A stretch of 64,000 bases of DNA, from the NCBI RefSeq assembly GCF_020731415.2, contig NZ_CP088275.1, positions 455,836 through 519,835 of the forward strand. The letters are read 5' to 3'. Shown here one piece after another: positions 17,561 to 25,387 of the stretch. The notes under the pieces were generated by a model. That model was not told the origin of the DNA. It worked only from the letters and a program-made list of their open reading frames with translations, and did not search any database. The stretch is from Phyllobacterium sp. T1293 (GTDB taxonomy: Bacteria > Pseudomonadota > Alphaproteobacteria > Rhizobiales > Rhizobiaceae). How positions within the stretch are numbered: the stretch's first letter is position 1; every line of letters starts with the position of its first letter. The position numbers were made by a program, and so were the translations under genes.

Positions 17561-17986
17561 TCAGAAGCCGAAATGGCCTTTTAACCCGGGAACAGAGGCT
17601 ACAATCTTGTCAATCAGCTCCGGGTCAGCGGAAGCCTTGGCATGGGCAACGACCGCAGAACCAGCCTGCTGAATTTGTTCCACTGTCAAACCGCTCGCCT
17701 TGAGCGTCGCGACACCATTGACGATTGCCCCGACTTTTTCACCCGCAGCGCCACCGAGAAACCCGGTTATGCTGGACAGTAAACCACCCGATTGATGGCC
17801 CGCGGCCATAACATCGAAACTTTGCGCCAGCTGCGCCGCGCCGGGTATGTTGGCAAACAGAGTTGCGGCCTGCTCAGGTGCTTCATGCTGAAGCACGGAA
17901 AGCACAGTGCCCGCCGCCTTTTCCGCCACCTGCGGATCAAGATTGGCTTCCGTTGCTATCGTGTTGACCAGATCCTGTATCGGCAT
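17561..17986 (-). CDS. Small DUF2267/DUF2780-like protein of unknown function
   Basis: A 141-residue acidic protein without signal peptide. The N-terminal half (LVNTIATEANLDPQVAEKAA, then LFANIPGAAQLAQSF) resembles DUF2780/DUF2267 proteins. A glycine-rich middle (GGLLSSITGFLGGAAGEKVG) separates it from a helical C-terminus. AGGAG lies seven bases before the ATG. No function is proposed. The next gene upstream, also on the minus strand, ends beyond a terminator hairpin, so it is probably expressed alone. Confidence 0.7.
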   Translation of the reverse strand: MPIQDLVNTIATEANLDPQVAEKAAGTVLSVLQHEAPEQAATLFANIPGAAQLAQSFDVMAAGHQSGGLLSSITGFLGGAAGEKVGAIVNGVATLKASGLTVEQIQQAGSAVVAHAKASADPELIDKIVASVPGLKGHFGF

Positions 17987-18076
17987 GGGATTCTCCTTTT
18001 GCGAGTGCAGAACTGAACATTATCCAGTCTCTATGGGAATTGGATGACGCCAGAAAAGGCTAGAGGTTGCAAGCTG

Positions 18077-18113
18077 AAACGCCCGGACAGGAGATCGTCC
18101 TATCCGGGCGTTT
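18077..18113 (-). terminator. Terminator hairpin
   Basis: Arms AAACGCCCGGACAGGA and TCCTATCCGGGCGTTT form a 16-pair stem with one wobble and a five-base loop. It lies 40 bases downstream of the repeat-protein gene that ends at 18154. Confidence 0.75.
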
Positions 18114-18153
18114 ATCGGGTATCAAAGAACAAACGCTCTATGGCTGTTCGCTG

Positions 18154-18846
18154 TTATTCGGCCTTCAGGCGCGTGTTGCATGCGCTCCAATATTGCGGCC
18201 AAGTTTGACCGGCAACCTTGTTGGCAGCCTTTGCCTTCTGCCATTCATCGCCGCATTCGCGAATGCGCGAGCGGAACGCAATCTCACCGGGGGACAGCGG
18301 CTTGCCATTGGCGGATGTTTCCGGTGCTGTGGCAGCCTTGCTGGCCGCAGCTTTGGTTGGCGCAACGGTTGGTTCCGGCGGCGGCGTCGCGTCGGATTGA
18401 TCCGACTTCAAGCTGTCACTGCAAGCCGAAAGGAACTGCGGCCACTTCTGGCCATTCAGCGTACCAGCTGTTTTGGCTGCCTGATACTGCGTGCTGCATT
18501 CCTTGGTTACAGCCTTTCCGGACATCGCGCCCGCAGCTGCGGGTGCCGCCGCCGTTGTCTGTGCCTTTGCCGGTTTCATGGCGTCTTTCGCCTTCACCGC
18601 CGGAGCGGGAGCAGGTGCTGCTGCGTCTGTCTTCAGATTGGCACTACAGGTTGAGAGGAACTGTGGCCATGTCTGGCCATTCAGCTTGTTCCCATCCTTG
18701 GCTGCCTGATATTGAGTGCTGCATTCCTTGGTGACGGACTGGGCCGCAGTGCTGGCTGCAGATGCCGGGAGGGCAAATAAGGTCATTCCGGCGCCAACAA
18801 TCACCGATGCGGCGAGCGTCTTTGTAAGAAACTGGTTCATTTTCAT
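18154..18846 (-). CDS. Secreted protein with three cysteine-containing repeats
   Basis: A 230-residue protein with a signal peptide cut near ALPASA. It carries three copies of a repeat of about 35 residues with the pattern EC-x9-K-x5-LNGQxWPQFLSxC, joined by Ala/Pro/Lys-rich linkers. Each repeat has two cysteines about 23 residues apart that could form a disulfide in the periplasm. The first two repeats are nearly identical; the third (RECGDEWQKAKAANKVAGQT) is more diverged. AAGGA precedes the ATG at 18846. I do not recognise a named function; the repeat somewhat resembles small PsiF-type proteins. Confidence 0.75.
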   Translation of the reverse strand: MKMNQFLTKTLAASVIVGAGMTLFALPASAASTAAQSVTKECSTQYQAAKDGNKLNGQTWPQFLSTCSANLKTDAAAPAPAPAVKAKDAMKPAKAQTTAAAPAAAGAMSGKAVTKECSTQYQAAKTAGTLNGQKWPQFLSACSDSLKSDQSDATPPPEPTVAPTKAAASKAATAPETSANGKPLSPGEIAFRSRIRECGDEWQKAKAANKVAGQTWPQYWSACNTRLKAE

Positions 18847-19290
18847 GTGTTCCTTGCGAGTATGGTTCGCGTTTCCCCCGGTACGCACCATGCGTTCCGG
18901 TTTAACAATGCCTCGATGGCTCCCGTCCCTATTGAATGAAACGCGTTCAACGCATCACTCGAAGTCATCGCGCGGAATCTGCACTTCGATTGTGGCTGAA
19001 AATGTCTCGAATTCAGGAATATTTGCAGGTGAATTGCGCATCAAATTTACCCCAGAGTCGCAGTCGATGGCATTGCAAAGACAGCATGATCTTCTCGCCT
19101 AACGATTGCAAGTGAGATCACATTCCACCCTGAGTACGCATAGGCGTATCGAAACAACCATCAACCCAAGAGGGCATGCGTGTTGAGTGATCGGCGATTT
19201 GGTTTTGAGATTGGCATCGGGTCCGTCGGCAACTGGACCGGATAATTGCGCACATATTGTGCAAAGGCGGAAAGGTCCACCAAAGAGAAA
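18847..19290. other. Intergenic stretch without a recognisable gene
   Basis: About 440 bases upstream of the repeat-protein gene and downstream of glnII. The only notable item is ATGAAACGCGTTCAA at 18936-18950, which is repeated exactly at 22773-22787 and in part at 15314-15325. Nothing else stands out. Confidence 0.5.
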
Positions 19291-19320
19291 CGGCATGGCG
19301 CAGAAACCCGCGCCATGCCG
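19291..19320 (-). terminator. glnII terminator
   Basis: An 11-pair GC-rich stem (CGGCATGGCGC / GCGCCATGCCG) with an eight-base loop, 13 bases after the glnII stop. Read on the minus strand it is followed by TTTCTCTTT. Confidence 0.8.
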
Positions 19321-19332
19321 GAAGCATTAAAG

Positions 19333-20373
19333 TCAGGCAGCCAGTGTGTCAGCAACAGGCTCCGGAACCGACGCAATGGTGCGCAGAATCTGCGAAGCGA
19401 TCTGGTAGGGATCACCCTGCGAGTTAGGACGGCGATCTTCAAGATAACCACGATAGCCACTGTTCACGAAGCTATGTGGTACGCGGATCGACGCACCACG
19501 ATCAGCAACACCATAGCTGAACTGATGAATGGACTGAGTCTCGTGCTTGCCGGTCAAGCGCAGATGGTTGTCTGGTCCATACACGGCAATATGGTCATCG
19601 CAGGCATCGGCAAATGCAGCCATGACCTGTTCAAAATAGTCCTTGCCACCGACTTCGCGCATATAGGCGGTTGAGAAGTTGGCATGCATGCCGGAACCGT
19701 TCCAGTCGGTGTCACCGAGTGGCTTGCAATGGTATTCAACATCAATGCCGTACTTTTCGCACAGGCGCTGCAGGAGATAGCGAGCCATCCAGATTTCGTC
19801 GGCAGCCCGCTTGGAGCCCTTGCCGAAAATCTGGAATTCCCACTGACCCTTGGCCACCTCAGCATTGATGCCTTCATGGTTCAGACCAGCAGCGAGGCAG
19901 ATATCGAGGTGCTCTTCGACAATCTGGCGGGCAACGCTACCAACATTGCTATAGCCAACACCGGTGTAATAAGGACCCTGTGGCGCTGGGTAGCCGGTTT
20001 CAGGGAAGCCGAGTGGACGACCGTTCTGGTAGAAGAAGTATTCCTGCTCAAAACCGAACCATGCGCCTTCATCGTCAAGAATGGTTGCGCGATTGTTGGA
20101 TGGGTGCGGTGTCTTGCCGTCGGGCATCATAACTTCGCACATGACCAGAACACCGTTTTTGCGCTCGCTATCAGGATAAACCGCAACGGGCTTCAGAACA
20201 CAGTCCGAACTCCGGCCTTCGGCCTGCAAAGTCGAACTTCCGTCGAAATTCCAGAGCGGCAGCTGTTCCAACTTTGGAAAAGCGTCAAATTCCTTGACCT
20301 GCGTCTTGCCGCGAAGATTGGGGACTGGTGTGTAACCGTCGAGCCAGATATATTCGAGTTTGTATTTTGTCAT
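19333..20373 (-). CDS. glnII: Glutamine synthetase type II
   Basis: The eukaryotic-type glutamine synthetase found next to GSI in rhizobia and relatives; it joins ammonia to glutamate using ATP. The 346 residues match GSII, which is much shorter than GSI (about 470). Diagnostic segments are EYIWLDGYTPVPNLRGKT, the WNFDGSST motif, ATP-site FGFEQEYFF, and GSGMHANFSTAYMRE. Start ATG at 20373 gives the standard MTKYKLEYIW. It has its own sigma-54 promoter (20463-20478) and terminator, so expression should follow nitrogen limitation through NtrC. Confidence 0.95.
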   Translation of the reverse strand: MTKYKLEYIWLDGYTPVPNLRGKTQVKEFDAFPKLEQLPLWNFDGSSTLQAEGRSSDCVLKPVAVYPDSERKNGVLVMCEVMMPDGKTPHPSNNRATILDDEGAWFGFEQEYFFYQNGRPLGFPETGYPAPQGPYYTGVGYSNVGSVARQIVEEHLDICLAAGLNHEGINAEVAKGQWEFQIFGKGSKRAADEIWMARYLLQRLCEKYGIDVEYHCKPLGDTDWNGSGMHANFSTAYMREVGGKDYFEQVMAAFADACDDHIAVYGPDNHLRLTGKHETQSIHQFSYGVADRGASIRVPHSFVNSGYRGYLEDRRPNSQGDPYQIASQILRTIASVPEPVADTLAA

Positions 20374-20462
20374 TGTGGCTTCTCTCACTACCTAGTTGTG
20401 CGCGCTAATCTTGCAGGTCCAGCGCCCAATCGTGCGCCGCCACCTGCGGATATTTTCTCCAA

Positions 20463-20478
20463 AGCAAGTTGCGTGCCA
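20463..20478 (-). promoter_or_regulatory. Sigma-54 (-24/-12) promoter of glnII
   Basis: On the minus strand the sequence reads TGGCACG-CAAC-TTGCT, an exact match to the RpoN consensus with GG and GC 12 bases apart. Transcription would start near 20452, about 80 bases before the glnII ATG. No confident NtrC sites were picked out upstream. Confidence 0.88.
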
Positions 20479-20884
20479 CTTTTGCAATCAAGAGGATTGC
20501 CCGTGTTGGAAAAGCCAAAAAATCGAAATTTTAGCTTGCCAACGAACTAAACCGCAGAGGATTCTGACAGGCGTTCAAATGCGCACGCTTTATTCTATCG
20601 AATTTCCGGTTCGCATTGCGTCAAAAAACAATCTGCCCGACGCGTACTAAACGATTGCCAGCCCAACAATTGAACATTTCATGATGATATTTTGGGCAGT
20701 TGCGAAAATCCTGTGCAGATGCAAGGCTGGTGACAAGCGTGCCATATGACTCAAATACAGCTTGGCAAACGAACTCGTCATACTTGCTTACCGTCGGAAT
20801 CTCTCAAACGCCGCAGTCGTACTTCTATTGGCAAATCGCACTGCCGTATAATTCTCAGATATGTGGTTTTGTGGCTTCTGCTAA
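20479..20884. other. Upstream region of glnII and decayed sequence
   Basis: About 400 bases with no supported gene. The part next to the promoter should hold the NtrC enhancer. The part from about 20700 leads into a broken phosphotransferase gene, but I could not recover its missing N-terminal half in any frame. Confidence 0.4.
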
Positions 20885-21289
20885 AATATTTACCGCTGGC
20901 CGTTCTATCTTGTCGCCTGCTTCAATGATCCCATGCCGGGCAATTTCATGGTCGATAACGCCAAGACGATCATGCTCATTGATTACGAATACGCGTCGAA
21001 CAACGATCGATGCTACGATCTAGGTATCTGGTGCGGCGAGATGTTTTTCTCCAGCACCATAGAGAACGAGGTGATCGAGGAGTATTTCGGCCATTTCGAT
21101 CCGCAAATGTATGCCCGGCTCTATGTCCACAAAGCGCTCGCCGATATTAAATGGTCCACATGGGCCATGGTCCAAAGGGAGGTGTCCGCCCTTGACTTTG
21201 ATTTCCATAAATATGGCGCGTGGAAACACATGCGTGCCCGCAGCTATATGCGTGATCCCCGTTGGAAAGATTATCTGAAAATTGTCTGA
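20885..21289 (+). pseudogene. C-terminal remnant of a choline kinase/APH-type phosphotransferase
   Basis: Reading in frame from 20885 gives YRWPFYLVACFNDPMPGNFM, then LIDYEYASNNDRCYDLG. These are the catalytic loop and metal-binding motif of choline/ethanolamine kinase-like phosphotransferases. An in-frame TAA at 20882-20884 comes directly before it, and the N-terminal nucleotide-binding half is missing. The usual CHND is CFND here, so the catalytic-loop histidine is also lost. The first ATG (20933) lies inside the catalytic loop, so a working enzyme is unlikely. The C-terminal tail is intact. Confidence 0.75.
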
Positions 21290-21306
21290 CGGCGCTGGCT
21301 AAAAGA

Positions 21307-21340
21307 AAACCGGCAGCCCTCATGGAGGCCGCCGGTTTTT
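21307..21340. terminator. Terminator between the phosphotransferase remnant and a small gene
   Basis: AACCGGC and GCCGGTT arms with additional inner pairs, followed by TTTTT on the plus strand, directly after the phosphotransferase stop. A-rich sequence on the other side could let it serve the convergent small gene as well. Confidence 0.75.
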
Positions 21341-21369
21341 CAAAACAGCAATCGAACAGTTGACGAACC

Positions 21370-21624
21370 CTAGACTGCACTTCCGCAACAAGCCGATGCC
21401 ATGCGGTTGCCTATGGCAGCCAGACTTTTGGTCACTGCGGGCCCATCGACTGTAAAGGGTCGTTGCCAATTGGTGGAAGCGGTGGCTTCAAAATTTTTGC
21501 GTGCCACAGACTTCATAAGGAGTTCGAGCTCGCTGCGGGTCACATGATCAGCGCTCATGACAGCGTTAATCAGGGGATCTGACAGGGCTTCAGCAAGGGT
21601 AAGATCGGCATATGTCTGTGGCAT
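21370..21624 (-). CDS. Small hypothetical protein
   Basis: An 84-residue helical protein starting MPQTYADLTLAEALSDPLI and ending with two cysteines (ASACCGSAV). GAAGGAGT lies shortly before the ATG. No signal peptide or known domain is seen. It stands divergent to the TetR gene at 21792 with about 165 bases between them. Small proteins of this kind are common in this order, often tied to stress; no function can be given. Confidence 0.6.
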   Translation of the reverse strand: MPQTYADLTLAEALSDPLINAVMSADHVTRSELELLMKSVARKNFEATASTNWQRPFTVDGPAVTKSLAAIGNRMASACCGSAV

Positions 21625-21746
21625 GATGCACTCCTTCTCAGCGGCGTCGTTGCCGCGTTTTCAAATAGAAACTTCAATCCGTACTTTTCTGTGGCGGCAG
21701 CCCGGATACCAATTTCAAATAAAATTGACACACGAACCAAATGCGT

Positions 21747-21787
21747 GTTACCGGTAAGTAACAAGCCAATAGTTACTGAACGGTAAC
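21747..21787. promoter_or_regulatory. Double operator in front of the TetR gene
   Basis: Two copies of GTTAC-N6-GTAAC, at 21747-21762 and 21772-21787, are 25 bases apart from start to start and end five bases before the TetR start. TTGACA at 21725 may be the -35 element, placing the first copy on the -10 region. This fits autorepression by the TetR protein. Confidence 0.65.
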
Positions 21788-21791
21788 ATCC

Positions 21792-22424
21792 ATGTCAAGC
21801 GCACCAACGCAAGAAATATCAAAGCCTCACGAGACTGTTATATCGGTGGAATCCGAAGGCAGTCGCATGCCGCCGCGCGCGCGTATCATGGCCAGCGCCA
21901 TTGATTTGTTTCGCCAGCAAGGCATCAAGGGTGTTGGTGTTGACGCGATTGCGGAGGCCGCTGATTCCAACAAGATGACGCTTTATCGCCATTTCGGATC
22001 AAAGGATGATCTGATCTGCGAATGCCTCAAACAGGTGTCCGAGCGCCGGGAACAAATTTGGCGTGATCTGGAAGCAACCTTCCCTGACAATCCACTTGCC
22101 CAGATACGCGGCTGGATTGAAGAAGCTGCGGAATGCATATTCAATGACCGGCGCGGTTGCGATCTCGCAAATGCCGCTGTTGAATTGAAAGAAGCCAATC
22201 ACCCGGCTTTCAAGGTGATCGTGGATGCCAAAAAAGCGCATATGGACCGCCTGACCGATCTTTGCCGACAGGCTGGAGTGAAACAGGCGGAGCAATTGGC
22301 CGATGCACTGATGCTACTCGTCGAGGGTGCGCGGGTATGCAGCCAAAGCGCTGGCGCAGAAGGCCCTCAACAACAACTGAAACGCGCCTGCGACGCGATG
22401 ATTGCCGCCTACTCCTCGGATTAG
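21792..22424 (+). CDS. TetR/AcrR family transcriptional regulator
   Basis: A 210-residue regulator with an extended N-terminus and a TetR helix-turn-helix near residues 40-70 (GVGVDAIAEAADSNKMTLYRHFGSK). The C-terminal domain is a helical ligand pocket of unknown specificity with the family segment GCDLANAAVEL. Two GTTAC-N6-GTAAC sites directly upstream suggest autoregulation. The divergent small gene at 21370-21624 may share this control. Confidence 0.88.
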   Translation: MSSAPTQEISKPHETVISVESEGSRMPPRARIMASAIDLFRQQGIKGVGVDAIAEAADSNKMTLYRHFGSKDDLICECLKQVSERREQIWRDLEATFPDNPLAQIRGWIEEAAECIFNDRRGCDLANAAVELKEANHPAFKVIVDAKKAHMDRLTDLCRQAGVKQAEQLADALMLLVEGARVCSQSAGAEGPQQQLKRACDAMIAAYSSD

Positions 22425-22717
22425 CTTACGCCCATATCATTGGTGCCCGATCCAATTGTTTATCTTGAAAGAGAATACAACCTACTGGATTAAGCCAAAC
22501 AACCAGCAGCCCGACATTCATCGTGGTGATCAACAATCAACGGATACCTTCTTACTATCACGAAAAGCCCTTCCCGGACTCACGCACTTGTTATCGGTGT
22601 CTTCAGCCAAAGCATGTAGATTGCGCAATCAGGAGAGGGCTCCCCGACACCCCGCCAAAAGAGCTGCCCGTAAAGGGTGTATTTGTCCTGGTAAAACCCA
22701 GACGGAGAGTCAATCGC
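22425..22717 (+). other. Gap before the two-HTH regulator
   Basis: About 290 bases. An open frame extends upstream of the regulator from 22523, but the residues (YYHEKPFPDSRTCYRCLQ) look like read-through of non-coding DNA and lack a ribosome site. I see nothing else. Confidence 0.4.
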
Positions 22718-23680
22718 ATGGGAATCGCATTTATGAACGACGGCGTGCCGGAAACTCTTCCCTGCATCAGTCATGAAACGCGTTCAAAGTGGCTACTACA
22801 AAGAGTCGCTATCCTGAGACGAAATCCCAATTTCGGGACCGCTGCCACTGACTACGCAAACGGTGCCGTCAGGATTTTCGAAGGTCGATATATGGCCAAC
22901 AAAGTCATGGCCAATGTTGCTCGTCAGGTGATCTGCATGTCCATTCTGGCGTTGCATTTTACACGCAGCAATGGAAATCACGGCGCAACAATATCCAGCA
23001 TTCAGAACATAACGTCGGGTTTAAAGCTATGCAGCAAAAACACCACTGCTGCTACGATCGACCTTTTAGAAAACATAGGACTTATTACCCGTGTGCTGGA
23101 CGAAAGTGATCACAGGAATCACCTGATCCAACCCACCAACAAGATGATATTCGGCATCAGAAGAATTACCGGCATAGCCCTCAGCGCAGCGGACAAACTG
23201 TTCCCCTCACGGCATTACAAACAGCTGATTGAAGGGTCGGATGATTTTGTGGAACGCTATTTCGCGTCCAGCCTGCACTCGCTACTAAATATCAGCACAA
23301 TGATCTCCAAACTGCACAGTTCGAAACTGTTCGCGATCAGCGACGGGGGCGGCATCCTGCTTTGCAAACTTATGTCAATGAAGGGACAGCCATCAACAGT
23401 TACTGAAAATACTGTCTGCTTTCCCTATGATGATATCGGTCATCTCTACGGTGTTTCCCGCACACACATTCGCCGTTTAATGAAGCGAGCGGAGGCAGAA
23501 GGCCTTGTGCGCCTGCTGGAAGATGGAGGCCGACGGATAGATATCTTGCCTCCACTCAATGATGTTTTTGAGAATATGGTTGCCGCGCATATCGCTCGCG
23601 CCCAGTTCGATATTCACCTTGCCAACAAAGATTACGATCTGTTGCCCATAGATCGAACGCCTGACTATTACGCCGTCTGA
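22718..23680 (+). CDS. Putative transcriptional regulator with two helix-turn-helix regions
   Basis: A 320-residue protein I cannot assign to a named family. The region near residues 60-140 (SSIQNITSGLKLCSKNTTAA, then LIQPTNKMIFGIRR) looks like a MarR-type winged helix. Near residues 255-295 there is a second helix-turn-helix, YDDIGHLYGVSRTHIRRLMK, with a wing (LEDGGRRIDILPPL) of Crp/GntR type. ATG at 22718 follows GGAGAG at eight bases. It stands alone, with a strong terminator after it. What it regulates is unknown. Confidence 0.65.
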   Translation: MGIAFMNDGVPETLPCISHETRSKWLLQRVAILRRNPNFGTAATDYANGAVRIFEGRYMANKVMANVARQVICMSILALHFTRSNGNHGATISSIQNITSGLKLCSKNTTAATIDLLENIGLITRVLDESDHRNHLIQPTNKMIFGIRRITGIALSAADKLFPSRHYKQLIEGSDDFVERYFASSLHSLLNISTMISKLHSSKLFAISDGGGILLCKLMSMKGQPSTVTENTVCFPYDDIGHLYGVSRTHIRRLMKRAEAEGLVRLLEDGGRRIDILPPLNDVFENMVAAHIARAQFDIHLANKDYDLLPIDRTPDYYAV

Positions 23681-23717
23681 AAAGCAAGAATTCCGCGTTA
23701 ACAGGCCCAAATAAAAT

Positions 23718-23745
23718 GGCCCTGCCTTTAAAAGCAGGGCCTTTT
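23718..23745 (+). terminator. Terminator of the two-HTH regulator gene
   Basis: GGCCCTGC / GCAGGGCC stem with an eight-base loop followed by TTTT, 38 bases after the stop. Confidence 0.85.
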
Positions 23746-23852
23746 GAGCATTGACTGGAGATCAACTGAACTCAATTGCCTTCTTGTTGAAGCGCAGTCC
23801 TTCTACGTCAACGAGAATATGCATCGTTACGTTGCATCCGATTTTCAAGGCA

Positions 23853-24158
23853 GTCAAAGGACATAACTGGTCGCATTTTGCTACCATTTTAAGATCCGTT
23901 TTTCTGCTGGCGAGCCATTTCACAAAGATGTTTACGCGAAAAACTGATCCAGCCGACAAATCCTCGCCGGTGAGCCCTCATGGGGTTTATGTCCTCAGAA
24001 ACATTGATTTTCGCACGAAAACAGTAAGTCGGCTGGGCACTTTGTTGGGCTAATGACGTCTCCCGGGCCGTCAGTCTTGGCGTTTTAAACCCGATAGATT
24101 GTAGCAAAAAGGCAACATTAGCATTGGTAGCATGATACCACCAGTTATGTCCTTTGAC
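23853..24158. repeat. Inverted-repeat element upstream of the first porin
   Basis: GTCAAAGGACATAACTGGT (23853-23871) is repeated exactly in inverted orientation at 24140-24158. The match resumes inward with GCTACCA after eight partly matching bases, giving 34-base imperfect arms about 240 bases apart. Both strands contain chance open frames, but none with a ribosome site or recognisable protein. It could be a small non-autonomous mobile element, or two copies of a dispersed repeat. It lies 83 bases before the porin start, in a 560-base gap with no gene. Confidence 0.6.
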
Positions 24159-24241
24159 GAAAAGGGTGCCAAAGTAAGACATAAGTGCGGCACTGCGTCT
24201 TTGGCTTGCCTCTAACAATTTATCCTTAACTGGAGATCGAC

Positions 24242-25342
24242 ATGAATATCAAAAGTCTTCTTCTCGGCACCGCCGCTGCGCTTGTTGTGGTGTCGGGCGC
24301 GCGCGCTGCAGATGCAGTCGTCGTGGCCGAACCGGAAGCCGTGGAATATGTGCGCGTCTGCGACGCGTATGGCGCTGGCTTCTTCTATATTCCCGGCACA
24401 GAAACATGCCTGAAAATCGGCGGCTATATGCGTTATGATGCCGGCGGTGGTGACGACCCCTATTTGGGTGGTCATATGGGCGGCAAAAATGATACGTGGT
24501 ACAAGCGTGCCCGCGCTGAAGTCCGTTTTGATGCACGTACGGAAACCGAACTCGGCACACTCCGCTCCTATATCCAGACACGTTTCCAATACACTGACGG
24601 CAATCAGGACGGCGCGTCCATCCCACAGGCTTTCATCGAACTGGGCGGCTTCCGCATCGGTGTTGCCGATGAAATCTTCGGTTCATGGGTTGGTTATGCT
24701 GGTAACATCATCAACGACGACGTGATCCAGTACAACAGCTTTGCCAGCAACCAGGTGAGCTATACGTATACCGCTGGAAACGGCTTCTCTGCTATTATCG
24801 CCGCTGAACAGGGTGAAGCTGAGAATTTGAATGGTCAGAGTTACGATTACCGTATTGATGACTACATGCCTCATGCCCTTATCGGTGCCAAGTTTGAACA
24901 GGGTTGGGGATCGATCTCCGGTATCGCTGGTTATGACTCGGCTGTCGAAGAATGGGGCTTCAAAGCTCGTTTGGACGTCAAGTTTACTGACACAGTGTCC
25001 GCCTGGGTCATGGGTGCCTATCAGACCAACTATGACGACAAATCATTCAACACCAATCTGAATCGCAATTGGTTCGGTACGTGGGAAGGTGATTATGCTA
25101 TCTGGGGTGGTTTGGCTGCCAAGGTATCCGACAAGGCAACTGTCAACGCTCAGGTTGCCTACGAAGAACAGGGCACGATTGCTGCTGCTTTGAACGTGGC
25201 CTACGAACTGGTTCCCGGCTTCACGATTACACCGGAAATCAACTACACCAAGTTTGACGGTGCGCGTAAGGACTACTCAGAAGCCCATGGCGGCAGCGAC
25301 GATGCCTTTGGTGGCATTATCCGCTTCCAGCGCAACTTCTAA
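24242..25342 (+). CDS. Outer-membrane porin, Omp2a/Omp2b type
   Basis: A 366-residue trimeric beta-barrel porin of the Brucella Omp2 group (porin_2 family) for passive entry of small solutes. The signal peptide is cut after GARA (residue 22). The mature N-terminus (ADAVVVAEPEAVEYVRVCDA) and YIPGTETCLKIGGY are nearly diagnostic, with cysteines C40 and C56. The protein ends in a C-terminal phenylalanine (RFQRNF), the usual barrel-assembly signal. GGAG precedes the ATG by seven bases. A close paralogue lies at 41524-42603. It has its own terminator. Confidence 0.95.
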   Translation: MNIKSLLLGTAAALVVVSGARAADAVVVAEPEAVEYVRVCDAYGAGFFYIPGTETCLKIGGYMRYDAGGGDDPYLGGHMGGKNDTWYKRARAEVRFDARTETELGTLRSYIQTRFQYTDGNQDGASIPQAFIELGGFRIGVADEIFGSWVGYAGNIINDDVIQYNSFASNQVSYTYTAGNGFSAIIAAEQGEAENLNGQSYDYRIDDYMPHALIGAKFEQGWGSISGIAGYDSAVEEWGFKARLDVKFTDTVSAWVMGAYQTNYDDKSFNTNLNRNWFGTWEGDYAIWGGLAAKVSDKATVNAQVAYEEQGTIAAALNVAYELVPGFTITPEINYTKFDGARKDYSEAHGGSDDAFGGIIRFQRNF

Positions 25343-25357
25343 GTATCGCCAACAGGA

Positions 25358-25386
25358 AATCCGGGATCTTTCGATCCCGGATTTTT
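25358..25386. terminator. Bidirectional terminator after the porin
   Basis: AATCCGGGATC / GATCCCGGATT stem with a four-base loop, followed by TTTTT on the plus strand. It directly touches the stop of the convergent CoA-transferase gene and could end transcripts from both sides. Confidence 0.85.
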
Positions 25387-25387
25387 A

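Noticed and set aside
20700..21023. Open frame on the plus strand overlapping the phosphotransferase remnant
   Set aside because: It is in another frame from the readable catalytic motifs, and its residues match no family.
23751..24218. Overlapping open frames on both strands in the gap before the first porin
   Set aside because: Both contain the same short KGHNW-type peptide only because they read the two inverted arms. No ribosome site, codon pattern or family supports a gene.
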